From positions 1 through 33,184 of the forward strand of contig CAYWOS010000026.1 in assembly GCA_964459985.1 (NCBI GenBank): a DNA stretch of 33,184 bases, written 5' to 3'. The notes beneath the pieces are model-generated. The model saw nothing but the letters and a program-made list of their open reading frames with translations, was not told the origin of the DNA and searched no databases. Below are positions 7,154 to 14,894 of this stretch, piece after piece; position 1 is the stretch's first letter, and every line of letters begins with the position of its first letter. Both the position numbers and the translations under genes were made by a program. Source of the stretch: CAYWOS01 sp964459985 (lineage in GTDB: Bacteria; Bacillota; Clostridia; Christensenellales; Aristaeellaceae).

Positions 7154-7687
7154 ATGAACGAACAAATGATGCCAAACCGCGATCATCTGCCGTTCGCGGA
7201 CGCGCCGACGGTTCCCGCCGTCGTCCCCGCGGAGGAGCGCGCGGACGATCAGATCATCCCGATCCACGAGAAAAAGCCCATCATCCAGTCAACAAAGGAA
7301 TTTTTCGAGAACACGTTCGGCTCGCTCAAGGGCAAGGATGTCGGGCAGATGGTCGAGCAGTTTTCGGGCGAAATGACGCTGGTGGCGGAAGGATTGAGCG
7401 AGGATCAGGCGCGGCTGTCGCAGTTAGTGGACCGCGTATCCGCCGAGCAGACGGTGTTCGAGCAGTCCGTCCGCGACGATCTGCACGATCTGAACGTATC
7501 CTGCGGTGAGTTAAGCGATCAGATCAAGGCGCTCGCCGCGCGCGTCGACAAGGCGGAAAAGACGGCGGCGGACAAAAAGATCAGGAAAACGCAGGGCATG
7601 ACGGCGCTGCTCCGGCAGGCGACATGGCTGGCCGGCATTCTCGCGGGCGCGTGGATCATCACGACCGTCATCAACCTGTTCAAGTAA
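7154..7687 (+). CDS. Uncharacterised C-tail-anchored protein with a coiled-coil region
   Basis: A 177-aa protein I do not recognise. Residues 1-60 are polar and proline-rich. Residues about 70-145 are a charged, heptad-like helical region (DQARLSQLVDRVSAEQTVFEQSVRDD... and LSDQIKALAARVDKAEKTAADKK), probably a coiled coil. Residues about 152-175 form one hydrophobic span (TWLAGILAGAWIITTVINLF) ending two residues from the C-terminus. There is no signal peptide, so the bulk should be cytosolic with a C-terminal membrane anchor. The start lies six bases after the prs stop, with GAGG upstream, so it is in the prs operon. No catalytic motif is visible. Confidence 0.8.
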   Translation: MNEQMMPNRDHLPFADAPTVPAVVPAEERADDQIIPIHEKKPIIQSTKEFFENTFGSLKGKDVGQMVEQFSGEMTLVAEGLSEDQARLSQLVDRVSAEQTVFEQSVRDDLHDLNVSCGELSDQIKALAARVDKAEKTAADKKIRKTQGMTALLRQATWLAGILAGAWIITTVINLFK

Positions 7688-7719
7688 ACAATCGTTTCTA
7701 TCAACGAAAGGAACGCAAA

Positions 7720-8226
7720 ATGCCGGCCTATCGGGAGCTTGTCCGCAAATACGAAAAACGCAGGCACGACGCGCTGATCGACACCGTGACGGCGTCGCTT
7801 TCCTATGCCGACAACGTGGCGGTCGATCTGGGACTGCTCGACGACGCAGGCGTGCTCGGAGACACGCTCAACGCCGTCAGCGGCGCGCTTCCCTTCGCCG
7901 TGATCGCCGTGACCGAGCAGATGAAAGTCGTCATGGGCAAAAAGACGGGCCGGGCGGGCGTCGGCGACGCGCTTTCCAGAATGCTCAAAACAGGCGCCGC
8001 CATGGGCGTGGGCGCGCTTGCCGGCTTGGCCGGCGGCACGCTCGCCGCTATTCCCGCCGCCGTCGGCACGCGAGCGCTTTTGGACAAATACAAGAGCAAT
8101 TCCCTGCTCTGCGTGCGCCTGAATTCGCGCATCGAGCGCCTGAAAGCGCTGAACAGGCAGCTCGGCCGCCGCAACTTGCAAACGCTGAAAAACGATATAG
8201 AAAACGACGTGCAGGCGCTCCGATAG
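7720..8226 (+). CDS. Uncharacterised glycine/alanine-rich membrane-associated protein
   Basis: A 168-aa protein I do not recognise. Residues 1-60 are amphipathic. Two hydrophobic stretches follow: VSGALPFAVIAVTEQMKVVMG, and a glycine/alanine-rich segment from MGVGALAGLAGGTLAAIPAAVG, typical of tightly packed helices that insert into or cross the membrane. The C-terminal 50 residues are basic and helical (LNSRIERLKALNRQLGRRN). I start at the ATG at 7720, which has GAAAGGA upstream; the frame is open further up, but that stretch overlaps the preceding gene. It follows that gene by 32 nt without a terminator, so the pair probably act together. Confidence 0.8.
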   Translation: MPAYRELVRKYEKRRHDALIDTVTASLSYADNVAVDLGLLDDAGVLGDTLNAVSGALPFAVIAVTEQMKVVMGKKTGRAGVGDALSRMLKTGAAMGVGALAGLAGGTLAAIPAAVGTRALLDKYKSNSLLCVRLNSRIERLKALNRQLGRRNLQTLKNDIENDVQALR

Positions 8227-8433
8227 GGGCGCCGTGCTTGCTTAACAGACGCTTTTCGTTAAGTGCCAAGGGCGACAAGAGATAGAGCGTAAACGGACGT
8301 ACAGAGTTGTACAGAGTTCCCTTGCCGTCCCGAAGGCGACCCCTTGAGAGGCGGCTTTTGACACGCCGAAGCGCTCCGATTTCGTCGGCCGCGCGAAAGC
8401 ACGATAAAAACAATGGATTTGCGCCGGTGGATA
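8227..8433 (+). other. Non-coding stretch with a 10-bp tandem duplication
   Basis: No credible gene lies between the preceding CDS and the SRP RNA promoter. The stretch holds a weak inverted repeat (CTTAAC ... GTTAAG) near 8239-8263 and a perfect tandem duplication of GTACAGAGTT at 8299-8308 and 8309-8318. No T-tract terminator is evident for the operon upstream. Confidence 0.5.
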
Positions 8434-8462
8434 TTGATTTTCGCGGAGTCATCGGTTATAAT
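8434..8462 (+). promoter_or_regulatory. Promoter of the SRP RNA gene
   Basis: TTGATT (8434-8439) and TATAAT (8457-8462) are 17 bp apart. The predicted start at G8469 coincides with the first base of the closing stem of the RNA. Confidence 0.85.
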
Positions 8463-8468
8463 GGTCAG

Positions 8469-8586
8469 GCCGTTGTGGTAAACGGGCCCCGTGCGATGTG
8501 ACGGTGTGAACCCTGTCAGGTCCGGAAGGAAGCAGCAGTAAGCATCATGAGCGTGTGCTGCGGTCAAGCCTATTGACCACAACGGT
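8469..8586 (+). ncRNA. ffs: Signal recognition particle RNA, small (4.5S-like) type
   Basis: The invariant helix 8 core GTCAGGTCCGGAAGGAAGCA, which binds Ffh, lies at 8515-8534 and includes the GGAA tetraloop and asymmetric loop sequences. The ends pair perfectly: CCGTTGTGGT (8470-8479) with ACCACAACGG (8576-8585). The length of about 118 nt fits the short bacterial form without an Alu domain, whereas Bacillus has the long form. The 5' end is set by the promoter; the 3' end is set by the closing stem and is approximate. It works with Ffh and FtsY in co-translational targeting of membrane proteins. Confidence 0.96.
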
Positions 8587-8697
8587 ATTTCTATATCCTT
8601 ACGAAAGCGCCGCGAAGAATACCGCATTCCATTATAAGCATACCGTATTCTGTTTTACGCCGCTTTTCGCCGACATCAAGCATATGGAGGAAAAACT

Positions 8698-9936
8698 ATG
8701 TGGCAGCTTCCGTCGTCATTAAGCGCCGATCCGGAAATCGAGCGGGTAATCGCTCATGAATGCGAGCGTCAGGAGGCGCACATCGAGCTAATCGCCTCCG
8801 AGAATTTTGTCTCCCCCGCCGTGATGGCGGCGATGGGCAGCCCACTCACCAACAAATACGCGGAAGGATATCCCGGACATCGGTATTACGGCGGATGCGG
8901 CTGCGTCGACGAGGCCGAGGAGCTGGCGCGAAACCGCGCCGTCGAATTGTTCCATTGCGATCACGCCAACGTGCAGCCGCACAGCGGCTCGCAGGCGAAC
9001 GCCGCCGTGTATTTCGCGCTGCTCAACCACGGCGATTCCGTGCTGGGCATGAGCCTCAACAACGGCGGCCATCTCACGCACGGCAGCCCGGTCAACATGT
9101 CGGGCAAGTTTTACCATTTTGAATCGTACGGCCTGAACCCCGACACCGAAACCATCGATTACGACGAGCTTCGCCGCATCGCGCGCGAATGCAGGCCCAA
9201 ACTGATCGTCGCCGGCGCGTCGGCGTACGCGCGCACCCTTGATTTCAAGGCGTTCCGCGCCATCTGCGACGACGTGGGCGCGTACCTCATGGTCGATATG
9301 GCGCACATCGCGGGCTTGATCGCGACGGGGTATCACCCCTCGCCGATCCCGTATGCCGACGTCGTCACCTCGACCACGCACAAAACGCTGCGCGGTCCGC
9401 GCGGCGGATTGATCCTGTGTAAGGAGCCGTATGCCAAGGCGATCGACAAGGCCATCTTCCCGGGCATTCAGGGCGGTCCGCTCATGCACGTCATCGCGGC
9501 GAAAGCGGTTTGCTTCCACGAAGCGCTGCAGCCTTCCTTCAAGGAGTACCAGAAACAGATCATCATGAACGCCAAGGCGCTCGAAAACGCGCTCAAGGCG
9601 CGCGGCGTCCGCATGGTTTCGGGCGGCACGGACAATCATCTGCTGCTGCTTGATCTGTGCGATACGCCCGTCACCGGCAAGCAATTGGAAACATGGCTCG
9701 GCATGGCGAACATCACCGTCAACAAGAACATGGTTCCGCGCGATCAGAGAAAACCCAACGAAACGAGCGGCATCCGCATCGGCACGCCGGCCGTCACCAC
9801 GCGCGGCTTCAGGGAACCGGAAATGGCAATGATCGCCGATTTCATCGCCCGCATTCTGGCGCAGGGCGAGGACGCCGTGCCCGCCGTCAGGCAGGAAGTC
9901 GCGGCGCTCACCGCCAAGTATCCGCTCTACGAATAA
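8698..9936 (+). CDS. glyA: Serine hydroxymethyltransferase
   Basis: A 412-aa PLP enzyme that interconverts serine and glycine with transfer of a one-carbon unit to tetrahydrofolate. The PLP lysine is Lys229 in VVTSTTHKTLRGPRGG. Other signatures are IASENF (32-37), NKYAEGYPGHRYYGG (52-66), the SGSQAN segment (96-101), the PLP-ring aspartate in MVDMAHIAGL (Asp200) and the substrate arginine region ETSGIRIGTPAVTTRG. Length is typical. The ATG at 8698 has GGAGG eight bases upstream. It lies alone behind the SRP RNA gene; I see no clear promoter in the 110-nt gap, so it may rely on a weak one or on read-through. A strong terminator follows the stop codon. Confidence 0.97.
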   Translation: MWQLPSSLSADPEIERVIAHECERQEAHIELIASENFVSPAVMAAMGSPLTNKYAEGYPGHRYYGGCGCVDEAEELARNRAVELFHCDHANVQPHSGSQANAAVYFALLNHGDSVLGMSLNNGGHLTHGSPVNMSGKFYHFESYGLNPDTETIDYDELRRIARECRPKLIVAGASAYARTLDFKAFRAICDDVGAYLMVDMAHIAGLIATGYHPSPIPYADVVTSTTHKTLRGPRGGLILCKEPYAKAIDKAIFPGIQGGPLMHVIAAKAVCFHEALQPSFKEYQKQIIMNAKALENALKARGVRMVSGGTDNHLLLLDLCDTPVTGKQLETWLGMANITVNKNMVPRDQRKPNETSGIRIGTPAVTTRGFREPEMAMIADFIARILAQGEDAVPAVRQEVAALTAKYPLYE

Positions 9937-9945
9937 ACAATGCCA

Positions 9946-9977
9946 AACGGGCGCGCAATCATGCACGCCCGTTTTTT
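9946..9977 (+). terminator. Intrinsic terminator of glyA
   Basis: AACGGGCG (9946-9953) pairs with CGCCCGTT (9966-9973), extended inwards past one mismatch by GC/GC, with loop AATCAT. It is followed by a run of T to 9977. The T-run is immediately followed by the ribosome-binding site of the next gene. Confidence 0.88.
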
Positions 9978-9993
9978 CAAGGAAGCGATCCCC

Positions 9994-10659
9994 GTGAAAA
10001 TCGGTATTGAAAGCAATCTGATCAAGTATCTGTTTCAAAACGTCCGCTTCATCACCGGCACGGCGTACGCCGGCAAATCGACGATGGTGCGCCTGCTGGC
10101 CGAACGTCACGACGGGGTGTTCTGCGGGGAAAACTATCATGATCGCCTGATGGACGCCGTCGATCCCGCGCATCAGCCGAATCTTACCTATCTGCGCCAT
10201 TTGACCGATTGGCAGCAGTTCATCCACCGCTCGCCCGAAGCCTACCGCGCATGGCTCGACGGCGTCGCGCGCGAGGCGACGGACATGGAGATTCTTTTGC
10301 TCACGCGCCTGTCGGCGGAGGGGCGCAAAGTGTTCGTCGATACCAATATCCCGCTTGACATCCTGCGCGAAATCTCCGATCGGCGGCGCGTGCTGGTCAT
10401 GTTAAGCCCGCAAAGCACGTCCGTCGACCGCTTTTTTGACAGAAACGACCCCGAGAAACAGTTTATCCTGCGTCAGATCGAGCAAGCGCCCGATCCCGAA
10501 GCCGCCCTGCGTAATTTTCGCGCCTGCGTCGCGCTGGCCAACAGCCGTGAAACGTACGACGCTTTCCTGCACAGCGGTTTTCAAACGCTGATCCGCGACG
10601 ACAGCCGCACGATTGACGAAACGCTGGCGCTCGTCGAGCGTCATTTTATGCTTGCATAA
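9994..10659 (+). CDS. P-loop NTPase, kinase-like, function unknown
   Basis: A 221-aa cytosolic protein with one clear Walker A motif, GTAYAGKST at residues 22-30, followed by VFCGENYHDRLMD, which resembles the substrate side of small-molecule kinases. A hydrophobic strand KVFVDTNIP could carry the Walker B-type aspartate, and LVMLSPQSTSVDRFFDR looks like a lid region. The layout suggests a nucleoside, shikimate or sugar kinase-like fold, but I cannot name a substrate. I start at the GTG at 9994, because AAGGAAG (9979-9985) is eight bases upstream; the in-frame ATG at 9940 would run through the glyA terminator. The next gene follows after 15 bases. Confidence 0.82.
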   Translation: MKIGIESNLIKYLFQNVRFITGTAYAGKSTMVRLLAERHDGVFCGENYHDRLMDAVDPAHQPNLTYLRHLTDWQQFIHRSPEAYRAWLDGVAREATDMEILLLTRLSAEGRKVFVDTNIPLDILREISDRRRVLVMLSPQSTSVDRFFDRNDPEKQFILRQIEQAPDPEAALRNFRACVALANSRETYDAFLHSGFQTLIRDDSRTIDETLALVERHFMLA

Positions 10660-10674
10660 GGAGGCGCTCTTTCC

Positions 10675-11220
10675 ATGCCCGACATAAAACACACGCAAGC
10701 CAAGCGATTGTACGACAGCCTGTGCGCCGTCGCGGGGACGGAGCGGGCCGATTTGCTGCTTGACCGCCTGCCCCTGCCCAAGTCGCCCTCCGAAAAGCAG
10801 AAAGCGGCGTGGGCGCGCGCGTCGTGCGAAGCGCTGGCGGACGCCTTTGACGAGAAAACGGCCGAGGCAATCCGCAAGCGCTGCCATTGCCATCCCTCGC
10901 CCGCCCAAGTGACGGCGATGAAAAGGCTGTGGGAGGAGAGCGCGAGCGCGGAGGATTTCGCGCAAAAAGCCACCGCGCAGGCGCGCGGCGCGTTTGAGAT
11001 CGAAGCGCGCGGCGACGCAATCATCCTGATCTATCCGCGCTGCTACTGCGCGTTCATCAAGCATTCCACCCGGCAGCCGCCCGAAGCGTGGTGCGCCTGC
11101 TCGCTCGGCTACGCCGAGGCGATGTTTTCCGCCGTCGCCTCGCGTCCCGCCGCCGCGACGCTGCTCAAAAGCGTCGTAAGAGGCGACGCGCGCTGCGAGA
11201 TCGCCGTCAGATGGACGTAA
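10675..11220 (+). CDS. Cys-rich protein, possible V4R/ATC-hydrolase-like metal- or ligand-binding domain
   Basis: A 181-aa protein with three Cys-X-Cys pairs: Cys70/72 (RCHCHPS), Cys123/125 (YPRCYCAF) and Cys140/142 (WCACSLGYAEAMF). These are followed by LLKSVVRGDARCEIAVRW. The C-terminal pattern (a WCxCSxGY segment, a strand with LLxSxxxGDxxCxF-like spacing) resembles the ligand-binding domain of 4-vinyl reductase-like and aminothiazoline-carboxylate-hydrolase-like proteins, which are often found as uncharacterised clostridial proteins. The Cys pairs could bind zinc or an iron-sulfur cluster; this is inference. It follows the P-loop gene by 15 bases with AAGGAGG, so the two form an operon. 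It ends three bases from the convergent permease gene. Confidence 0.78.
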   Translation: MPDIKHTQAKRLYDSLCAVAGTERADLLLDRLPLPKSPSEKQKAAWARASCEALADAFDEKTAEAIRKRCHCHPSPAQVTAMKRLWEESASAEDFAQKATAQARGAFEIEARGDAIILIYPRCYCAFIKHSTRQPPEAWCACSLGYAEAMFSAVASRPAAATLLKSVVRGDARCEIAVRWT

Positions 11221-11223
11221 CGT

Positions 11224-12000
11224 TTACGATCCCGTGGAACGATAACGGCGGACGCCCAAGCGGAACAGCGCAAAACAGGGAATGAAGAATACCAGCGAGG
11301 CAAGCGGCGCGAACAGATAGATCGCGCCCGTTTGCCTGCCGGTCAGGTACAACAGCGGATAGTATTGGACAAGCGCGAGCGGGATCACATAGGTCAGGAA
11401 CCGAAGCACGCCGTCGCCGTACGCCGAAAAGGGATACCTGCCGAACTGCCGCGCGCCATAGGTGAACAGATTCATGAAATCAAGGCTTTCGACCGTGAAA
11501 AACGCGCACGCCGCCTTGAGCAGGAACAGCGCGAAGAACAGCGCCGCGCCGCAAACGATCATCAGCAGCAGCGCCAGCACCCGATCGGCCGACCAATCGA
11601 CGCCGCTGATCGGCGCGGCGGCAAGCAGCGTGAGGATCGCCTGCGCGAGCAGCCCGACGCGCGTAAAATCCATATGCGGCGCCAGCACCTGCAAAAACAC
11701 CCCGCGCGGCCGGACCAGCGCGCGGTCAAATTCGCCGTTGCCCAGCAGCCGGGGAAAGACCTGAAAACCCGCGCCGAACAGCTCGCCCAAGGAAAAGCCC
11801 GTCATGATCACCGAAAAACAAAGCAGCACCTGCCCGTAAGTGAAGCCGTCGATCGCCCCGACCTTGAGGAAAACGAAATACAGCCCGAAAAACGAGGCGA
11901 ACGCCGTGATGAACTGTCCGAAAACGGTCAGAAAAAAGGACAGCCTGTACTGCATCTGGCTTTTCAGATCCATGCCGATCAGTTTCAGATACAGCCGCAT
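11224..12000 (-). CDS. ABC-2 family permease (second permease of the exporter)
   Basis: A 258-aa integral membrane protein with about six hydrophobic spans. The N-terminal LYLKLIGMDLKSQMQYRLSF and the segment GEFDRALVRPRG are characteristic of the DUF990/ABC-2 permease group (PF06182-like). The conserved LVRP turn also occurs in the partner permease. With the ATPase and the other permease it should form a 1+1+2 or heterodimeric exporter. AGGGAGG supports the ATG at 12000; the upstream permease stops one base before it. Substrate unknown. Confidence 0.88.
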   Translation of the reverse strand: MRLYLKLIGMDLKSQMQYRLSFFLTVFGQFITAFASFFGLYFVFLKVGAIDGFTYGQVLLCFSVIMTGFSLGELFGAGFQVFPRLLGNGEFDRALVRPRGVFLQVLAPHMDFTRVGLLAQAILTLLAAAPISGVDWSADRVLALLLMIVCGAALFFALFLLKAACAFFTVESLDFMNLFTYGARQFGRYPFSAYGDGVLRFLTYVIPLALVQYYPLLYLTGRQTGAIYLFAPLASLVFFIPCFALFRLGVRRYRSTGS

Positions 12001-12001
12001 A

Positions 12002-12802
12002 TCAGCCTCCCTGCACGACGACGCGGTTGAGCGCGGCGCGCATATACGCCCTGCCCGAAAGCACCAGCGCGGCGAGCCAGAACGCCTGCAGCGCAATGCC
12101 GCGCGCCGCGTCCGCGCCGGCCACGCTGCCGGCGTATATGCTCAGCGGCATGTTCTGCATGGCGGCGAAGGGCAGTCGTTCGACCACGGCGAGAAGCTCC
12201 TTGGGAAAGAAGGCGAGCGGAACGACGCCGCCCGACAGAAAGGACGTGACCGCCGTGACCATGACGCGGATGCCGCGCCGCGACAGCGTGAAGAACAAGG
12301 ACACATGCATCAGCATGGCGAAGGCGACCACGACGCCCAGCGCCAGCGCCGCCGACAGCAGGAACAAAAGGAGCTGCGCCGCGCTGCCGGGCAGCGACAT
12401 GGTATACGGCGCGGGCATCAGGAAGGCGAGAACAAGCGCCGGCAGGCAGGAAGTGACGGTCGGCGCGATGCGGTTCGCCGCAGCCTGACAAAACCAGCGC
12501 CCGTACAGCCCGGTCGGCCGCACCAATTCATAGGCGATTCCGCCGCCCGTGATCGCCGCGTCGATCTCGCCGTCCGAAAACACCACCGAGAACAGCGCCA
12601 AAAGCACCTGCTGCATCCACAGATAAGAAACGATCTGTCTGTAATCCATCGGCATGGCGTAGCCGCCGCGATACAGCGCCGTGTACGCCAATACCTCCAT
12701 CAGACTCCACAAAAACCGCGTGGCGATCATGCCGTACGCCACAAAGCGATACTGCAATCCGTTGATCAGGCGGATGCGGAGCAGCGCCAGACAGCCCCTC
12801 AC
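12002..12802 (-). CDS. ABC-2 family permease (first permease of the exporter)
   Basis: A 266-aa membrane protein with six predicted spans and the family motif IAYELVRPTGLYGRW, matching the equivalent motif in the next gene. The start is a GTG at 12802 that overlaps the ATPase stop in GTGA, with GGGAG upstream; the longer in-frame reading would run into the ATPase gene. The overlap shows translational coupling, as expected for subunits of one transporter. Relatives include permeases in daunorubicin-type and polymer or lipid export systems, but none of those assignments can be fixed here. Confidence 0.87.
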   Translation of the reverse strand: MRGCLALLRIRLINGLQYRFVAYGMIATRFLWSLMEVLAYTALYRGGYAMPMDYRQIVSYLWMQQVLLALFSVVFSDGEIDAAITGGGIAYELVRPTGLYGRWFCQAAANRIAPTVTSCLPALVLAFLMPAPYTMSLPGSAAQLLLFLLSAALALGVVVAFAMLMHVSLFFTLSRRGIRVMVTAVTSFLSGGVVPLAFFPKELLAVVERLPFAAMQNMPLSIYAGSVAGADAARGIALQAFWLAALVLSGRAYMRAALNRVVVQGG

Positions 12803-13773
12803 AGCCTGTACTCCCTGTAAAGCGCCGCGACCATTTCCTCGGCGCTGATATCGGCGACCGATACGTCGATCAGATCGGTCTTCGCGGCGAGATACGCGAT
12901 GGCGTCCGACGCCGGCAGGACGGCCGGATCGAGCGACAGCACGGCGCGGCCCTCGCCCGTTTCGTTGATCGTCATGCCATCGCAAAGGGCGGGCGCGCCG
13001 CCGGTATAACGAATGGTCAGCGTTTTGCGCCCGGACGCGCGCGCTTTCAGCGCCTCCAGACTGCCGTCAAGCAGTATTCGCCCTTTCCCGATCAGCAGCA
13101 CGCGCTCGGTCAGCGCCTCGATGTCCTGCATGTCGTGCGTCGTCAGGACGACCGTCGTGCCGCGCTCGGCATTCAGTTTTCTGATGAACTGCCGGACGGC
13201 GATCTTGGAAACGGCGTCCAAGCCGATGGTCGGCTCGTCGAGGAACAACAGCCGCGGATCGTGCAGGAGCGACGCGGCGATCTCGCAGCGCATCCGCTGT
13301 CCAAGGCTCAAATTGCGCGCCGGCGTTTTGAGGATTTCGGACAGATCAAGCAGCGCCGTCAGCTCCTCCACGTTTTTATCGTACAGCGCCCGGTCGACCT
13401 TGTACATATCGCGCAGAATCTCAAAGCTGTCGATCACCGGCACGTCCCACCAAAGCTGGCTGCGCTGTCCGAAGACCACGCCGATATGCGCGACATGCGC
13501 GACGCGTTCCTTCCACGGCGTCCTGCCGTCGATGACGCATTCGCCGGCGTCGGGCGTCAGGATGCCGCAGAGGATTTTAATGGTCGTGCTCTTGCCCGCG
13601 CCGTTCGGGCCGATATAGCCCACCATATCGCCGTCGCGCACGGTGAAGGATACGTCGTCAAGGGCGCGCACGGTTTCATACCGGCGCGAAAAGAGCGCCC
13701 GGACCGCGCTTGACAGCCCGGCGGGACGCTTGAATACGTGAAACGTTTTGACGATATGCCGGCATTCGATCAT
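12799..13773 (-). CDS. ABC transporter ATP-binding protein (exporter type)
   Basis: A 324-aa ATPase. Walker A GPNGAGKST is at residues 55-63, the signature LSLGQ at 155-159, Walker B LLFLDE at 175-180, and the switch His in LTTHD follows. The Q-loop region contains FGQRSQLWWDVP, a sequence typical of ATPases paired with DUF990 permeases. Residues beyond 235 form a C-terminal accessory domain (DUF4162-like). It begins four bases after the CapA-like gene and precedes two permease genes. This ATPase-permease-permease layout is known for exporters of antibiotics and lipids; the CapA neighbour suggests an envelope substrate, which is inference. Confidence 0.93.
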   Translation of the reverse strand: MIECRHIVKTFHVFKRPAGLSSAVRALFSRRYETVRALDDVSFTVRDGDMVGYIGPNGAGKSTTIKILCGILTPDAGECVIDGRTPWKERVAHVAHIGVVFGQRSQLWWDVPVIDSFEILRDMYKVDRALYDKNVEELTALLDLSEILKTPARNLSLGQRMRCEIAASLLHDPRLLFLDEPTIGLDAVSKIAVRQFIRKLNAERGTTVVLTTHDMQDIEALTERVLLIGKGRILLDGSLEALKARASGRKTLTIRYTGGAPALCDGMTINETGEGRAVLSLDPAVLPASDAIAYLAAKTDLIDVSVADISAEEMVAALYREYRL

Positions 13774-13776
13774 GCG

Positions 13777-14835
13777 CTACTCGATCCATTCTCCGTCCGC
13801 GATGTCCGCCGTGCCCGTCGTGAGGAAGGACGCGGGCAGATTCGTCATGTTCTTGACGGTTTTCTTGTAGACGAGCTTCCTGAACAGCGCCGTTTTCTCG
13901 GCCTCATCCGTCAAAAGAATCGGCCTGTAATCGGGCTTGCCCTGCGTGCGGCAGGGCACGACGGAAAAGCGGTTCAGCGTCAGCTCGCCGTCGTTGACAT
14001 CATATCGGAGCTGGAAAATGCCCGTATCGGGATCGACCTTGCTCATCGAGCCGAAGGTGAAATTGCCCGTTGAAAACATGACGGGCTTGCCCTGATAGAA
14101 CAGAACCTGCTGCAAAATATGCGGATGATGTCCCCAGATCACGTCCGCGCCGCCGTCGATGAGCTTGCGGGCATAGACAAACTGCCACGATTCGGGCGAG
14201 GTATGCACTTCCCTGCCCCAATGCAGGCTGACGACGACAAGCGCGCATCCCTCGTCCTTTTTGAGCGTTTCAATCCGCGCGATGATCTTCTTCACATCGC
14301 TGTCCTGAGGGTAGGAAAACGCGACGACGCCGATTTTGACGCCCTTGACCTCGTACACGCCCAGCCTGTCCTGTTCCAGATTCTTGTTGCCGGGATACAG
14401 CGTGCCGAAATGCCGGATGCCGTAGGCGTCCAGCGCGGCGAGCGAGTCCGCGTAGCCCTTTTGCAGGAAATCCATCGCGTGGTTGTTGGCGGTGTTCACC
14501 GCGTCGACGCCCGAGTTGAGCCACGCCTGCGCGTATTCGGGCGCCGCGCGCAGATTCATGCCCTTATCGGCGTGGGCGTTGCGCTTCGTATAGACGACTT
14601 CGTTGTTGGCGAAGGTGAAATCATCCGCCGTCAGAATATCGCGGACGTACTCGAAGGGGTAATCGAACCCGTTTTTGTCAAGCACGTCGGTATACGAGCC
14701 GGCGATTCCCTTCGCCTCGAACATTTCGCCCATGCTGCAGTCGCCGATGAAGGACAGCGTCAGCGTGTCCGTCTGCTCGGCGAAAGCGGGCGACAGAAGC
14801 AAAATCATGCAAAGGCAGACAAGCCTTTTCTTCAT
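13777..14835 (-). CDS. CapA-family protein (PGA_cap metallophosphatase fold), secreted
   Basis: A 352-aa protein with a signal peptide (MKKRLVCLCMILLLSPAFA, cleavage before Glu20; no lipobox is clear). The calcineurin-like motifs of the CapA family are in order: GDCSMG (31-36), NNEVVY (78-83), NTANNHAMD (114-122), SLHWGREVH (203-211) and GHHPH (235-239). CapA takes part in poly-gamma-glutamate capsule formation in Bacillus, but most distant homologues are unassigned. There are no capB or capC genes here. It stands first in a tight run with the ABC exporter. AAAGGAG supports the start; the fba terminator lies just upstream, so expression depends on read-through or an internal promoter. Confidence 0.9.
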   Translation of the reverse strand: MKKRLVCLCMILLLSPAFAEQTDTLTLSFIGDCSMGEMFEAKGIAGSYTDVLDKNGFDYPFEYVRDILTADDFTFANNEVVYTKRNAHADKGMNLRAAPEYAQAWLNSGVDAVNTANNHAMDFLQKGYADSLAALDAYGIRHFGTLYPGNKNLEQDRLGVYEVKGVKIGVVAFSYPQDSDVKKIIARIETLKKDEGCALVVVSLHWGREVHTSPESWQFVYARKLIDGGADVIWGHHPHILQQVLFYQGKPVMFSTGNFTFGSMSKVDPDTGIFQLRYDVNDGELTLNRFSVVPCRTQGKPDYRPILLTDEAEKTALFRKLVYKKTVKNMTNLPASFLTTGTADIADGEWIE

Positions 14836-14849
14836 GCCGTTCTCCTTTG

Positions 14850-14879
14850 AAAAGGACTGTCCGCGAAGGCGGGCAGCCC
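14850..14879 (-). terminator. Intrinsic terminator of fba
   Basis: On the minus strand, GGGCTGCCCGC and GCGGACAGTCC form an 11-bp stem with one wobble and one mismatch around loop CTTC, followed by TTTT. It ends 15 bases before the CapA-like start codon. Confidence 0.65.
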
Positions 14880-14894
14880 GTTGGGATTCCTCGT

